The translations under genes and the position numbers were made by a program. Of a DNA stretch of 64,000 nucleotides, positions 63,171-64,000 are shown piece by piece. The number at the start of each line of letters is the position of its first letter. The stretch's first letter is position 1. The notes under the pieces are model-generated. The model saw nothing but the letters and a program-made list of their open reading frames with translations, made no database searches and had not been told where the DNA came from. The stretch lies in assembly GCA_003988855.1 (NCBI GenBank), contig QYAI01000113.1:38619-102618 (forward strand), written 5' to 3'. Source of the stretch: Arachnopeziza araneosa (taxonomy: Eukaryota > Ascomycota > Leotiomycetes > Helotiales > Arachnopezizaceae).

Positions 63171-63674
63171 ATGTACATTAAGCAGCTATTTAAAAACGCA
63201 GTAAACAAAAAGCATGTTATTAACGCAAAAGCTACGAAATACGTAAAATGCAGTAACTGCTATAAAGTAAGCTACTACACTTAAAAATGCGAGAAAAAGT
63301 TTTGCAAGCAATGCATTAAAAACAATAACTTTATTAGCGCTACTAAGCATAAAGCTAAGAATTGCACACTGTACAAGCAAAAAAAACTTTGCAAACGCTG
63401 CACTACGCACAAAAACAATAACGCAAACTTGCATAAAACTAAAAACTGCTTATACTATAAAAAAAGCAAAAATAAGTAGCGTTGCAACTAATGTAAAAAA
63501 TAAAGCTACAAACGCTTATTATGCTTTAAATTAACGTGCAACACATGCAATATAAAAAGCTATACTGCTAAAAAGTGTACTTAGCCTTTAAAATGCGCTA
63601 GATACATGCTACAAGAACATATTGCTTGCGAATGTACTACAGTTATTACTCGAGCTTATATTAACAACATCTAA
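63171..63674 (+). pseudogene. Cys-rich degenerate protein frame, several in-frame stops
   Basis: Reading from ATG 63171, one frame runs 168 codons to TAA 63674 with a handful of TAA/TAG codons inside. It is full of Cys pairs: KCSNC, KFCKQC, LCKRC and CNTC, spaced like zinc-binding C-x2-C units with His residues between. Gly and Asp are absent and Glu is rare, as expected if GG and GA were converted. It lies just before the right LTR, where an LTR element would normally end in pol or a chromodomain. I do not recognise the family, and I have not attempted to restore it. Confidence 0.45.
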
Positions 63675-63760
63675 CTTATTATTTACAGAGAAGAAATAAA
63701 AACTTAGAACTAAAGCACTAGCGAAGTTTAAGCTAAACACACTGCAAAGAAATAGAACGT

Positions 63761-63890
63761 AAATAAAGATAGAAACAAAGATAAAAACAAAGATAAAAAT
63801 AAAGATAAAGATAAAAATAAAAATAAAGATTAGAACGTAAATAGAAATAAAGATAGAAACGAAGATAGAAATAAAGATTAAAACGAAGGC
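63761..63890. repeat. AAAGATAGAAAC/AAAGATAAAAAC simple-sequence tract
   Basis: About 130 bp of imperfect 6- and 12-bp units next to the right LTR. The frame of the Cys-rich pseudogene continues through it as Lys/Asn/Asp/Arg repeats, so it may once have been a charged low-complexity tail. Confidence 0.7.
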
Positions 63891-63902
63891 TAGAACTATA
63901 GA

Positions 63903-64000
63903 TGTAACGGCACGAACACGGATGTGGCTAGTCAAGAGGCATATGGGAGTGCGTTGATAGTCTGAGTACATTCGGTTCATAGGCTAGCTACGAAGGAAAA
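63903..64000. repeat. Right LTR, first 98 bp
   Basis: Same orientation and sequence as the left LTR except three positions, all transitions: two G in the right copy are A in the left copy, and one C in the right copy is T in the left. The rest lies beyond the window. Confidence 0.75.

Larger units (their letters stand above)
55788..63902. repeat. Hypermutated interior of the LTR element
   Basis: 8.1 kb. In lines sampled throughout, nearly every C is preceded by A or G and nearly every G is followed by C or T; TC, CC, GA and GG are almost absent although T and A dominate. CA and TG are common. All frames are broken. The last about 700 bases keep more GA and GG and read partly as protein. Confidence 0.65.
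55547..64000. mobile_element. LTR retrotransposon, degenerate interior, right LTR cut by window end
   Basis: Two direct copies begin with TGTAACGGCACGAACACGG at 55547 and 63903, a spacing of 8,356 bp. The left copy fits an LTR of 241 bp (TGT...ACA, 55547-55787). Over the 98 bp visible in both copies there are three differences, all transitions. The interior (55788-63902) is extremely AT-rich and mutated; no intact gag or pol frame, primer-binding site or YxDD motif can be read, so Copia versus Gypsy is not decided. Target-site duplication cannot be checked because the right end is outside the window. Confidence 0.75.

Noticed and set aside
63641..63674. Y-I-N-N near the end of the Cys-rich frame as a mutated reverse-transcriptase active site
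   Set aside because: The surrounding residues do not resemble a reverse transcriptase, and a stop follows at once; too weak to claim.

Overview
The window comes from a filamentous ascomycete (Pezizomycotina). The genes carry many short GT-AG introns (43-126 nt), fungal type I FAS and multimodular NRPS genes are present, one gene encodes a DUF7730-type protein, and the right end is a very AT-rich, C-to-T-mutated transposon compartment. The species cannot be named from the sequence; the gene families would suit a Leotiomycetes-like fungus (weak inference).

Left part (1-40,523) is a secondary-metabolite cluster. In order it holds the 3' end of a branched-chain-aminotransferase-like gene (1-812, +), an alpha/beta hydrolase (1011-2082, -), an unrecognised small gene (2426-3001, -), a fatty acid synthase alpha-subunit paralogue without its phosphopantetheinyl-transferase domain (4359-9419, +), a cytochrome P450 (10260-12130, -) and a 27-kb, 12-exon NRPS of about 8,794 residues with seven A domains (13527-40523, +). 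The NRPS reads C*-A-T / C-A-T-E / C-A-T / C-A-T-E / C-A-T / C-A-T / C-A-T-CT. Aminotransferase, FAS subunit, P450 and NRPS together are the set used for HC-toxin and apicidin, where a FAS-made chain becomes a 2-amino-fatty acid that the NRPS incorporates. Those NRPSs have four modules and this one has seven, so the window probably encodes an undescribed, larger member of that logic: a heptapeptide, probably cyclic, with D residues at positions 2 and 4. Two divergent promoters in the cluster share CGGCCGC-type sites.

Middle part (40,524-51,803) is ordinary or accessory. It has a 129-bp MITE-like element, a secreted metallopeptidase-like gene whose HExxH motif looks broken, a DUF7730-type gene, and a large secreted SGNH-hydrolase gene with about nine FG-GAP/VCBS repeats and one apparent GC-AG intron.

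Right part (about 52,080-64,000) is a repeat compartment. A degenerate element is followed by an LTR retrotransposon (5' LTR 55547-55787; second LTR from 63903, cut by the window edge). Outside the LTRs the DNA is hypermutated in an unusual way: C survives almost only after A or G, and G almost only before C or T, while CpA and TpG stay common. Classical RIP would instead remove CpA. No tRNA, rRNA or CRISPR array was seen.
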